Position numbers and translations under genes: made by a program
Part shown: piece by piece, positions 43,578 to 51,549 of the stretch
How the letters are laid out: every line of letters starts with the position of its first letter
Position numbering within the stretch: position 1 is the stretch's first letter
Notes under the pieces: generated by a model
The model's database searches: none
Seen by the model: only the letters and a program-made list of their open reading frames with translations
What the model was told of the DNA's origin: nothing
Assembly (NCBI RefSeq): GCF_003865075.1
Contig: NZ_BHWB01000011.1
Coordinates: 62,001-126,000 of the forward strand
Origin: Bacteroides faecalis
Lineage (GTDB): Bacteria > Bacteroidota > Bacteroidia > Bacteroidales > Bacteroidaceae
DNA length: 64,000 nucleotides
Direction of reading: 5' to 3'

Positions 43578-43952
43578 ATGGAAAAAACAGTGATTACATT
43601 CAACGACCTCCCGGAGATTGTGGCTCAGCTTCGGGACGAGGTGATGAGCCTTAGAAGCCTGCTTACTGAGCAGCGCAGTGTGAACAACGCAAGGGCGGTG
43701 GACACCCATGTCCCCATGTCAGTGGAAGAGGCGGCGGAATATCTGGGCATTCCCAAAGGCACGCTCTACATGAAGCTGTCGGAGGGAAGCATTCCCGCCA
43801 CCAAGCCCGGCAAACGATATTGCCTTTACAGGGACGAACTGGACAAATGGCTGGAATCCTCCCGGAAGAATCCCGTACCCCTGTCCGATGAGGAACTGAG
43901 CGAATCCTTATATTCTTCCCACCGCCGCAAGCCCGCTCCGCGTAATTGGTAA
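43578..43952 (+). CDS. Excisionase-like helix-turn-helix protein
   Basis: A 124-residue DNA-binding protein. A short coiled segment (LPEIVAQLRDEVMSLRSLL) is followed by one HTH_17 module: MSVEEAAEYLGIPKGTLYMK and the wing ATKPGKRYCLYRDELDKWL. Small proteins of this layout are the usual excisionase-like factors (orf2x type) of Bacteroides elements. It was started at the ATG 43578. The longer frame up to 43509 runs back through the CGTGGAG motif. It is followed directly by the ATPase gene, 5 nt apart, so the two form the start of an operon. Confidence 0.85.
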   Translation: MEKTVITFNDLPEIVAQLRDEVMSLRSLLTEQRSVNNARAVDTHVPMSVEEAAEYLGIPKGTLYMKLSEGSIPATKPGKRYCLYRDELDKWLESSRKNPVPLSDEELSESLYSSHRRKPAPRNW

Positions 43953-43957
43953 ACGTC

Positions 43958-45106
43958 ATGGAAGAGGACAAGAATTATATCAGTCTGATACATGGCGACC
44001 TGACGAGGGCGACCCAAGTACAGCACGGGATGCCGGACAGCATCGGCGTGATGAGTATCAAGACCGCCAACCGGACGATACTCGAAGCATCGCTGCTGCC
44101 CACGCCCCGTGCGCTCTGGGACAGTTTCTGGTATGAGGGGGAACTGTCCTGCCTCTTTGCGGATTCCAATGTGGGCAAGTCCATCCTTGCCGTGCAGATA
44201 GCCGACCGTATCGCCCGGACTGACGATGTGCTGTATCTGGACTTTGAACTCTCCGAAAAACAGTTCCAGCTACGCTATACCAGCGAGCATGGAACGCCAT
44301 ACATCTTTCCTGAAAGGCTGTACCGGGTATCGCTTGACTGCAATTCGTTGCTGGAAGCCGATTTCGAGGAAGCCATCATGGGAGGCATAGAACAGATGGC
44401 TCTGCAAACCGGGTGCAAAATCTTCATCGTTGACAATCTTACCTACCTGTGCTGCGCCATGGAGAAAGGCGATGCGGCAGGACGGCTGATGATACAGCTC
44501 AACAACCTCAAAAAGAGATACGGATTGTCCGTCCTTGTTCTGGCACATACACCCAAACGCTCTTTGGACTGTCCCATCACTTCCAACGACCTTGCCGGAA
44601 GCAAACGGCTCTACAATTTCTTTGACAGCGTGTTCGCCATCGGGAAGAGTGCGCAGGACGGAGGGCTTCGCTATGTGAAGCAGCTCAAAGTCCGGTACGG
44701 GACATTCTCCCACGATGCGGACAATGTAATCATCTACGAGATTGAGAAGGTGGACGCTTTCCTGCAATTCGTGTTCAGGGGTTATTCAACGGAAAAGGAA
44801 CACCTGAAGAAACTGGGTGACAACGAATCCAGCCAGAGGGATTGCCAAATCCTGCAATTGTCCCAGTCCGGCAAGTCCGTCAGGGAGATAGCCTCACAGG
44901 TGAACTGCGGCAAGTCCACCGTCAGCCGGATAATCCAGCGCAGCAAGGAGGACAGGAATGCAGCCGTCCCAAGTGTCCCGCTGTCCCAACAGACAGGAAG
45001 TGGGACAATGGGACAGGTGGGACAGCATGGGACAAGCGGGACAGTAAGAGAAACAAAGCAGGCAGAGTTGTTTACAGGATATGGGAAAGAGGAGAATAAG
45101 GCATGA
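43958..45106 (+). CDS. RecA-fold ATPase (RepA/AAA_25-like)
   Basis: A 382-residue cytoplasmic ATPase with Walker A ADSNVGKS (68-75), Walker B IFIVDNL and a RecA-like fold similar to plasmid RepA helicases. A C-terminal resolvase-type HTH (SVREIASQVNCGKSTVSRII) is joined to it. The tail from about residue 335 is low-complexity Gly/Thr/Gln, because the DNA there is a run of GGGACA hexamers. With the primase-like gene after it, the protein probably drives replication of the excised element or loads at its origin. Start chosen at ATG 43958; the preceding TTG overlaps the upstream gene. Confidence 0.85.
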   Translation: MEEDKNYISLIHGDLTRATQVQHGMPDSIGVMSIKTANRTILEASLLPTPRALWDSFWYEGELSCLFADSNVGKSILAVQIADRIARTDDVLYLDFELSEKQFQLRYTSEHGTPYIFPERLYRVSLDCNSLLEADFEEAIMGGIEQMALQTGCKIFIVDNLTYLCCAMEKGDAAGRLMIQLNNLKKRYGLSVLVLAHTPKRSLDCPITSNDLAGSKRLYNFFDSVFAIGKSAQDGGLRYVKQLKVRYGTFSHDADNVIIYEIEKVDAFLQFVFRGYSTEKEHLKKLGDNESSQRDCQILQLSQSGKSVREIASQVNCGKSTVSRIIQRSKEDRNAAVPSVPLSQQTGSGTMGQVGQHGTSGTVRETKQAELFTGYGKEENKA

Positions 45107-45255
45107 AAAAGCAGTCTGCACATAGCTGTATAAAGGATAACCGCTTCATTTACGGTACAAGGGATGATACAGGCAGAAGCCTGATGTCCCAAGGTGTCCC
45201 GGGGTGTCCCACTGTCCCAAGTCTTATAGGGACGGGACAATGGGACAGCGGGACA
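44965..45255. repeat. Iteron-like GGGACA/TGTCCC clusters, candidate replication origin
   Basis: Two blocks. Block A: CGTCCC at 44965, TGTCCC at 44974 and 44982, then GGGACA at 45002, 45010, 45019, 45029 and 45038. Block B: TGTCCC at 45185, 45195, 45205 and 45213, then GGGACG at 45229 and GGGACA at 45234, 45242 and 45250. Spacing is 8-10 bp in each run. Each block is an inverted arrangement that can fold. Block A lies in the 3' end of the ATPase gene and block B in the gap before the primase-like gene. A 62-codon frame through block B (from 45103) is probably not a gene. Confidence 0.7.
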
Positions 45256-45287
45256 ACAATCGAAAAACTCAAAAACAAAGACAAGCC

Positions 45288-46400
45288 ATGAGCAACTATT
45301 CGTTACAGAAATATAAAGGAACGGCAACACGGCATACTTGCCCGAATTGCGGGGACAAGCGTTCTTTCACATGTTATGTGGATGAAAGCGGTATGCTCCT
45401 GCATCCGTCTGTCGGCAGGTGCAATCATGAGAGCAGTTGCGGGTATCATTATACTCCCAAGGAGTATTTCCACGACCACCCCGAATGCCATACCGACAAG
45501 GGGTTCTCTTTTGACAGGCAAAGGTCAGAACGGAAGCCCGGACAGACATCACCAAAAGCAAGCATAGGCTACATACCGCCAAAGTATGTGGAGAGGTCGC
45601 AAAGCGTGCACAGCAACTTCTTCCGCTTCATTTCCTCGCTCCTTGATTCCTATTACGGCAGCAAGGCAAAGGAAGTGTTGAAGCGGTTGCTGGAAGAGTA
45701 CCGTCTTGGAGCAACCCGTGACGGGGCTGTCATCTTCTGGCAGATAGACCGCACAAACAGGGTACGCACGGGCAAGGTGATGCAGTACAATCCAGAGGAC
45801 GGACACCGTATCAAGGGAGGAGAGGTGTCGGCAGTGGACTGGATACACAGCATACTGAAAAGGCAACGGGTACTGCCGGAGGATTGGCAACTTTCCCAAT
45901 GCCTGTTCGGGGAACACCTGCTGAATGTCTATCCCGACAAGGTAGCGGTCTTGGTGGAATCCGAAAAGAGTGCCGTTATCGGCTCTGCCCTCTTTCCCGG
46001 TTATGTATGGCTGGCGACAGGCGGCAAAAGCCAGTTGAGAGAGGAAAAGCTCCGTGTGCTGAGCGGACGAACCGTGCTTCTCTTTCCCGATGCGGACGGA
46101 TATTCGGAGTGGAAACAGCATGCCAGGGACATGACCTATTGCAAGGTTGTCGTGTCTGACATCATAGAGAAGAACGCCACACCGGAACAGAAGGCAGCCC
46201 ATATCGACATAGCCGACTGGATTGTCTTCCAGATACGAGAAAGTAAAATAATGTGTACAGCCAATCATCTTGTAGAGGCGGAAAAAGTCCTCCGGCGGAT
46301 GATAGAGAAGAACCCCGTCCTGCAAAAGCTGATAGATGATTTCGACCTTGTACTGGTCAGTACATCCCCAATCGGCAGTGGCGATGAAAACCCTCCTTAA
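45288..46400 (+). CDS. Primase-like protein (zinc finger plus Toprim-like, DUF6371 type)
   Basis: A 370-residue protein. The N-terminus holds a CHC2-like zinc site (Cys18, Cys21, Cys45, Cys51). A middle region around EVLKRLLEEYRLGATRDGAV resembles primase-associated folds. A Toprim-like segment follows, with VLVESEKSAVIGSAL, ATGGK and VLLFPDAD, carrying the acidic residues expected for metal binding. This matches the DUF6371 proteins of Bacteroides elements and the position of prmN1 in NBU1. It probably primes replication of the excised or transferred strand. ATG 45288 was used; an upstream frame back to 45204 runs through the iteron repeats. Confidence 0.82.
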   Translation: MSNYSLQKYKGTATRHTCPNCGDKRSFTCYVDESGMLLHPSVGRCNHESSCGYHYTPKEYFHDHPECHTDKGFSFDRQRSERKPGQTSPKASIGYIPPKYVERSQSVHSNFFRFISSLLDSYYGSKAKEVLKRLLEEYRLGATRDGAVIFWQIDRTNRVRTGKVMQYNPEDGHRIKGGEVSAVDWIHSILKRQRVLPEDWQLSQCLFGEHLLNVYPDKVAVLVESEKSAVIGSALFPGYVWLATGGKSQLREEKLRVLSGRTVLLFPDADGYSEWKQHARDMTYCKVVVSDIIEKNATPEQKAAHIDIADWIVFQIRESKIMCTANHLVEAEKVLRRMIEKNPVLQKLIDDFDLVLVSTSPIGSGDENPP

Positions 46401-46677
46401 TGGAGAAGAGCGGAAGCCGTAGGCTGTAGCGGACAGACAAGGGCTTGCCCTTGATATAGCCCACTATAACTACACGCTCCGCTTTCGTAGTTGTGGGCTC
46501 TCCCGAGGGGCTGGGCGTTGCCCCGTCCCACTCAGGGCGTTTCACCCCTGAGAACCCCGAGCAAAGAGTGACCCTCTCTTTGCAATCTCCCTTATGGGCA
46601 CAGCCTCTAAGAACCCCATAGCGGTTATGAGCGAACAGCGGCAAACAACTTTAGTTAATAACCAAATCAACATAAAA
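46401..46677 (+). other. Non-coding gap before the relaxase gene, including the oriT candidate
   Basis: The 277 nt between the primase-like and relaxase genes contain five nested or serial inverted repeats (see next entry) and no gene. Confidence 0.6.
46438..46583 (+). other. Candidate origin of transfer (oriT)
   Basis: Five inverted repeats occur in 146 nt: CAAGGGC-TT-GCCCTTG (46438-46453); GCCCAC-TAT-AACTAC ... GTAGTTGTGGGC (46459-46498); GGGGC ... GCCCC (46507-46524); CTCAGGG ... CCCTGAG (46531-46552); GCAAAGAG ... CTCTTTGC (46561-46583). They lie immediately upstream of a MobV-type relaxase gene, the usual place of oriT in such elements. The nick site cannot be assigned. Confidence 0.65.
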
Positions 46678-48144
46678 ATGGCAACAAAATCAAGCATACA
46701 TATCAAGCCCTGCAGAGTCACATCAAGTGGGGCTCATAACCGGAGAACTGCCGAATATATGCGCAATATCGGCAAGTCTCAAATCTACATCGTACCCGAA
46801 TTGACTGCCGGTAACGAGCAGTGGATAAACCCGGGCTTCGGCAATCCCGACCTGCAGGCGCACTATGACTACATCAAGCGGATGGTCAAGGAAAAGACAG
46901 GACGTGCGATGCAGGAGAAGGAACGTGAACGAAAAGGCAAGAACGGGAAAATCACCAAGGTGGCTGGATGCTCGCCAATCCGTGAGGGCGTGTTGCTCAT
47001 CAGACCGGACACGACACTGGCAGATGTGTGCAAGTTTGGCGAGGAGTGCCAGAGACGCTGGGGCATCACTCCTCTCCAGATCTTCCTGCACAAGGACGAG
47101 GGACACTGGCTGAACGGTCAGCCGGAAGCGGAAGACAGGGAGAGTTTCAAAGTCGGCGAAAGATGGTTCAAGCCGAATTACCATGCCCATATCGTTTTTG
47201 ACTGGATGAACCATGACACAGGCAAGAGCTGCAAGCTCAATGACAAGGATATGACAGAAATGCAGAATCTGGCATCCGACATACTCCTGATGGAGCGTGG
47301 GCAGTCAAAGGCTGTTACAGGCAAGGAACATCAGGAACGTAACGACTTTATCATTGGGAAGCAGAAGGAGGAAATGAAGCGGCTTGATGCCACGAGGCAA
47401 TACCGGGAACATGAGCTGGAAATGGCGAACAAAAAGATGCATGAAACGGAAAGCATTACCAACGCCCTTATCGAAAAGGCAAATGAAAAGGAACGGCAGA
47501 GTGAAGACCTTGACAGGGCTATCAGCGAGAAACGCTCCAGACTGAACAAGGAAAAAGGAAGTGAACTTCTGAACGCCGCTGTCGGCTGGGCTACCGGGAA
47601 ATCGAAAGCCCTGAAAAATGAAATAGAGGATTTGCGCTGTGAGATTTCCACGCACGAGGAAACCATCGAACGGTTGCAGGATAAAATCCAGACCATACAG
47701 AACGACCACAGCCGTGAGCTGATGCAACTGGAGGCCAAACACCGGTCCGAACTGAACCGCAAGGAAACGGAACATGTACAGGAAACTACGAGACTCAAGA
47801 ACCGGATTGCATGGCAAAGCCATATTATCGGCTGCCTCAGTTTCCTGCTGCTAAAAACAAGCGACATCTTCCGCAAGGCGGTACACAGTATCATCCGTTT
47901 TGCCCGTGATTATTACAAGTCCCGTTTTGACACGGAACAGGTATATGACATCAAGAACGCCCTTAACCTGTTCGGGGATGACAGACAATCACATCAGGCG
48001 GCAGGGGATTTCCTGTACTTCACTGCCAGGCAAAAGGGTGAATTTGACAACCGGGAGCAAATCAAAGCCAGACGGGAAGTTGACAATGTGGTGGAAGGGA
48101 ATTATGACCAGCAGCAGAAAAGAGGTTTTTCGATGAAAAGATAA
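46678..48144 (+). CDS. MobV-family relaxase (Mob/Pre type)
   Basis: Nicks oriT and pilots the transferred strand. It has 488 residues from ATG 46678; the frame upstream to 46594 lies in the oriT region. The N-terminal half carries the two MobV motifs with metal-binding histidines: HKDEGHW (His138, His143) and NYHAHIVFDW (His169, His171). A conserved CRV start segment (about 12-22) is also present. From about residue 220 to 380 the protein is a long charged coiled coil, then a short hydrophobic segment near 390 and a helical C-terminus. The coiled coil is typical of Mob/Pre proteins. The element encodes no type IV secretion system of its own. Confidence 0.92.
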   Translation: MATKSSIHIKPCRVTSSGAHNRRTAEYMRNIGKSQIYIVPELTAGNEQWINPGFGNPDLQAHYDYIKRMVKEKTGRAMQEKERERKGKNGKITKVAGCSPIREGVLLIRPDTTLADVCKFGEECQRRWGITPLQIFLHKDEGHWLNGQPEAEDRESFKVGERWFKPNYHAHIVFDWMNHDTGKSCKLNDKDMTEMQNLASDILLMERGQSKAVTGKEHQERNDFIIGKQKEEMKRLDATRQYREHELEMANKKMHETESITNALIEKANEKERQSEDLDRAISEKRSRLNKEKGSELLNAAVGWATGKSKALKNEIEDLRCEISTHEETIERLQDKIQTIQNDHSRELMQLEAKHRSELNRKETEHVQETTRLKNRIAWQSHIIGCLSFLLLKTSDIFRKAVHSIIRFARDYYKSRFDTEQVYDIKNALNLFGDDRQSHQAAGDFLYFTARQKGEFDNREQIKARREVDNVVEGNYDQQQKRGFSMKR

Positions 48145-48197
48145 TACCTTTATCTTATAATCCTCGCTTCAGGAGTAACGATAGAAATCAGTGCAGG

Positions 48198-48965
48198 TTA
48201 TTTGAATAGCAAATTAAATAATCCGCCACCGATATCAATACCCAATTTGTTGCCTTTATACTGAAAATACGGAGCTACTATCGGAAGCGTTTTCGTTTTA
48301 TGCAACGGAAAATCGGTATGGCTTCTGACGCCGAAATCCATCCCCCAGTTGGGAATGATGTCATAGGAAACGAATCCCCCGTAATTCGAGGAACTGAAAG
48401 GAGAAGAAAGAATGAAGGAGTATGAGGCAAATGTGTTTAGACGAATTTTCTCGTTGACGGGATATGTCAACAGCCCGGACAATCCCAATAGCTGACTCTC
48501 GCGTCTGGGGACACTCCATTTTACGGTATATGCCTGCAAGTTAAATGACCAGCAACCGGGAGAATATACATATCCGATACCTGCATAGTTCATTGTTCCC
48601 AAGCCGATGAAGTTTTCCTGCCTGCCTATGCCGTAAAAATAGCCGGAAGGATAGCTTTTAATGATACCGGAGGTCGAATATTCCCCCTCATGCAAAGGCG
48701 ATTTGTCGGTAGGGAATGTCGGATTATATGGGTTCTGCACGTCAAATGTTATCTGGGACGGGCAACTGCCGGAAGAAAGATCAACCGCTTTCCGTATATC
48801 CAAAGGCTTTGGGGTAATGCTTCTTTCGTTATGAGGCGAAGTATTTCCTTCCTGAACGGAAACCTTGACGGTGTCACGCGACACTTGAAATTCCTGACCG
48901 TAAGAAGCGGCTTTATTTAGAAAAAAGAAAATCACTATAAAACAAGTAAATACTTTCCTGCTCAT
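48198..48965 (-). CDS. Hypothetical exported protein, possibly a small outer-membrane barrel
   Basis: A 255-residue protein with a signal peptide (FTCFIVIFFFLNKAASYG, cleaved before QEF). The mature protein has a polar N-terminal part. From about residue 120 there are alternating aromatic strands such as GYFYGIGRQENFIGLGTM, CWSFNLQAYTVKWSVP and FVSYDIIPNWGMDFGV. That pattern fits an outer-membrane beta-barrel. No family is recognised. It is the last gene of the cargo operon, 89 nt after the previous gene, so the link is likely but not certain. It converges on the relaxase gene. Confidence 0.68.
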   Translation of the reverse strand: MSRKVFTCFIVIFFFLNKAASYGQEFQVSRDTVKVSVQEGNTSPHNERSITPKPLDIRKAVDLSSGSCPSQITFDVQNPYNPTFPTDKSPLHEGEYSTSGIIKSYPSGYFYGIGRQENFIGLGTMNYAGIGYVYSPGCWSFNLQAYTVKWSVPRRESQLLGLSGLLTYPVNEKIRLNTFASYSFILSSPFSSSNYGGFVSYDIIPNWGMDFGVRSHTDFPLHKTKTLPIVAPYFQYKGNKLGIDIGGGLFNLLFK

Positions 48966-49054
48966 AAAATGATAATTTTAATATTCGGGACGAACATTTG
49001 GCTATATCAGAGATTCGTCCCGAATGATTGGTGAATAATCCGGTTCAATAAGGA

Positions 49055-49897
49055 TTACAATTGCACAGTCATTATTCCGCAGTTTTCTTCACCGGTACCG
49101 CGAGTCCACATATACAATTTCGCTCCATTTGGGAAAGGATTGCCCACGATCATAATGTCATGACCGCTTTTCACTTCTTTACCAAATTGTACAGGGCCGT
49201 TAGGCGTGTATTTCCAATAGTACGCAGTCGTATATTCCACCCAGCCCCATAAAACTTTTTTAGACGCATTTACACGGATAGCCTGTTGGTTTCCTCGCAT
49301 ACCAATCTGTGCGGTGAACTTTCTTTTCTTCGTTTTCACGTAAACCCTGTTTATACCATTTTCGATCGTTACACCCAGCGGGACAGGATAAAGTAAAGAA
49401 AGTTCTTTTTTATATCCGTCATAATTTTCAAACTCCTTCATGTTCTTTCTCTCACCGGCGATACATACGAACCCTTCGGGGGTCAATGTGATTGCCTTGC
49501 TTACATTCAACACCGGCATATATATCGACAAATCGGTGCTGTCCTTGTCGTTGAATATAAAATCAGTCTGGTAAGCAGTCTTAATGGATTCATATTCTTC
49601 CTTGCATGTGGCGTTTAATATCTGTCCCAAGGCTTCGCTGTGCATCCTGTACATGGAGGTGAAGCCTTTCTGTCCGGATTCCCATTGCAGAAGTTCCTCA
49701 TCGGACAACGTGCCCAAGGAATCGAGCAAGGCATTGTATTCCTCCTCACTGGAAAAGGAAAGAATATTTTCATGCAAACTTCTGGAGGCCGGGAAAGAAT
49801 GGTTCTCCTCATTCATCGGATTGTTCACTATGTCATCAGAACTACATGATGATAAGACAGCCATTGCCAAAGCAAGACTAAAAAGCGTTTTTCTCAT
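49055..49897 (-). CDS. Lipoprotein of unknown function
   Basis: A 280-residue exported lipoprotein with signal LALAMAVLSSC and lipobox Cys18. The mature start carries SEEEYNALLDSLGTLSDEELL, a short helical motif seen in many Bacteroides surface lipoproteins of unclear use (possibly the DUF4848 group, not certain). The C-terminal half is beta-rich and Trp/Tyr-rich (WGWVEYTTAYYWKYTPNGP). The gene is 26 nt downstream of the barrel gene at 49924, inside the sigma/anti-sigma/TonB operon. It may be an accessory surface protein of the uptake system. Confidence 0.68.
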   Translation of the reverse strand: MRKTLFSLALAMAVLSSCSSDDIVNNPMNEENHSFPASRSLHENILSFSSEEEYNALLDSLGTLSDEELLQWESGQKGFTSMYRMHSEALGQILNATCKEEYESIKTAYQTDFIFNDKDSTDLSIYMPVLNVSKAITLTPEGFVCIAGERKNMKEFENYDGYKKELSLLYPVPLGVTIENGINRVYVKTKKRKFTAQIGMRGNQQAIRVNASKKVLWGWVEYTTAYYWKYTPNGPVQFGKEVKSGHDIMIVGNPFPNGAKLYMWTRGTGEENCGIMTVQL

Positions 49898-49923
49898 AAT
49901 TGAAAAAATTTAATAATTGGTTA

Positions 49924-50550
49924 TTATTTAAACATGGGCACATATAATGATATGCCGAACTCTTTGTTATTCTTTGTATTGGAGGCAAAAGCATTGTCAT
50001 ACAATGGCTTGAAACCATGCTTGTAGGAAGCGGACAATTTCATGCCGTTCTTAAACTCATAGCCTAAGGTGAGGACTATCGGAAAGTCGAAAACCCGCCC
50101 TTCCAAGTTTTCCTTCAATTTATCGGTTTTGAAATAACCGGTGGGTTCAATGCCAATACCGGCATACAGTCCGGAACAGATGCGGTAATTGATTGAGCCG
50201 TTCAAAGCAAGTCCCCATATCCATGCCTTGTCAGACCAGGGAACAACGTTGTTTCCATTCAAATCGAAGGACTCTGCTTTTCCCTGAACGGCTTTTCCCA
50301 ATATGGAAGCATCAATCCAGAAACGGTTGGAAAGATCGAAGCCAAACTGGTAGCCCAAATTAAAGCCTACTCCGGGTGTCCATCGGGTTTCGGGGTAGGA
50401 AGAGTTGTTCGCCGTTCCCGTACTCATGTAAGCATATCCCGAATATTTTCCCAAATGTCCGTCCGTCACACCGATGATAATGCCGAATTTTTGTGCAAAG
50501 CATCCTATTCCTGCCAGCAAGAAAAGCATTGATAAAATTGTCTTTTTCAT
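49924..50550 (-). CDS. Outer-membrane beta-barrel protein
   Basis: A 208-residue exported protein. The signal peptide MKKTILSMLFLLAGIGCFA is cut before QKFG. The mature part begins with strand-like FGIIIGVTDG and continues as an eight-strand-type barrel (TPGVGFNLGYQFGFDLSNRF; YAGIGIEPTGYF; FPIVLTLGYEFKNGMKLSASY). It ends in a short hydrophobic strand, FGISLYVPMFK, with the aromatic C-terminal signal. It resembles the OmpA/PorT-like small barrels of Bacteroidetes (outer membrane protein beta-barrel domain). ATG 50550 was chosen because it gives the signal peptide; an upstream frame overlaps the DUF4249 gene. Confidence 0.78.
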   Translation of the reverse strand: MKKTILSMLFLLAGIGCFAQKFGIIIGVTDGHLGKYSGYAYMSTGTANNSSYPETRWTPGVGFNLGYQFGFDLSNRFWIDASILGKAVQGKAESFDLNGNNVVPWSDKAWIWGLALNGSINYRICSGLYAGIGIEPTGYFKTDKLKENLEGRVFDFPIVLTLGYEFKNGMKLSASYKHGFKPLYDNAFASNTKNNKEFGISLYVPMFK

Positions 50551-50564
50551 TTTTTTATTATTAT

Positions 50565-51545
50565 TTAGTTTTCCTGTAAATTGTCTATCCATTTCGTCTG
50601 GAACATCCTGCATCCTCCCACGACACCTATCCCGTTTATGACATTGGTGTAAGTAGAGCGTATGGGAGCCAGTTCAGAGTTTCCAAGCCCGTTGTTTTTC
50701 TGGTCGTTCAGTGATTTCAGATACCTGTAAAACTCTTCCGAAAGGCTGTACAGGCTGATTCTGTATTTCACTTGGCGTTTGATATGTTCGGTTCCGTCAG
50801 GGGTTATGAAGTCGTCTTCATAGTCTGCCTCGTAATTGGTATTCAGACGAACCGTGTAGCTTTTCCCTTTAATTTTCGTATCGTCCCAGTAATACAAATT
50901 CCGGTAGAACCCGTTTTCAATCATCAGGATATCGTCTAACCCGGAAGATGTATTCAGCAGAGGTTCGTCGTCCAAGTTCAACGCGAGGGTACTGCTTTCT
51001 TCCGAATACTTGCCATCGTTCCAGAACAGTTGTTTACGCTCCACCTTCAACGCATAATAGTCTTTTGTCTGCGCATTGTCTGTAAAGCCTATCCGAAACT
51101 GAAGCAGGTTCGGTTCACCGTCTTTGAGAGCCAATTTGATTGATGTCAAAGGGAATCGGGACGGGACAACCGTAGCGGATGAAACCGCTTTCATTCTTTC
51201 TGCCGCTGCGGTTATGTTGACCTTGTCGCCATCTTCATACGCCTTTACCGCGTAATAGCTTTGGGCGGGGACTCCCGGTATGGAATCGTCCGTCCATGCA
51301 AGGGGTACCGCTTCACCGTTTACGGACAGGTGGACGTCCGCTCCCTTCAGTCCCCGGACGAGCTCGCCTTTCTGACTGACGGGAAGGCTGCGTGAAAGGT
51401 GGACTACCGTTGTGTCGCCGCTTCCCGGATAGCTGTATAGCACCAGTTTGGGAGAAGCGCCCACATCGTCCAGTTCAAAATGATAGGTACAGGACGAAAG
51501 TAAGCCGATATACACGGGCAGTAATATATGATATAAATGTTTCAT
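50565..51545 (-). CDS. DUF4249-domain lipoprotein
   Basis: A 326-residue lipoprotein with lipobox LLSSC near residue 15. It has the DUF4249 pattern: SPKLVLYSYPGSGDTTVVHLSRS at the front, DVHLSVNGEAVPL in the middle and a C-terminal part ending in NVINGIGVVGG. DUF4249 proteins are regularly paired with short TonB-dependent receptors in Bacteroidetes, probably as surface partners analogous to SusD-like proteins. The gene begins 4 nt after the receptor gene stop, in the order expected for a receptor/lipoprotein pair. Ligand unknown. Confidence 0.85.
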   Translation of the reverse strand: MKHLYHILLPVYIGLLSSCTYHFELDDVGASPKLVLYSYPGSGDTTVVHLSRSLPVSQKGELVRGLKGADVHLSVNGEAVPLAWTDDSIPGVPAQSYYAVKAYEDGDKVNITAAAERMKAVSSATVVPSRFPLTSIKLALKDGEPNLLQFRIGFTDNAQTKDYYALKVERKQLFWNDGKYSEESSTLALNLDDEPLLNTSSGLDDILMIENGFYRNLYYWDDTKIKGKSYTVRLNTNYEADYEDDFITPDGTEHIKRQVKYRISLYSLSEEFYRYLKSLNDQKNNGLGNSELAPIRSTYTNVINGIGVVGGCRMFQTKWIDNLQEN

Positions 51546-51549
51546 GCAC

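Noticed and set aside
45103..45291. 62-codon frame overlapping the ATPase stop (ATGA) and running through iteron block B
   Set aside because: Most of it is set by the TGTCCC/GGGACA repeats, and it overlaps the primase start; no protein-like pattern remains outside the repeats.
45549..46325. 258-codon minus-strand frame
   Set aside because: Antisense to the primase-like gene in GC-rich sequence; no start context or family features.
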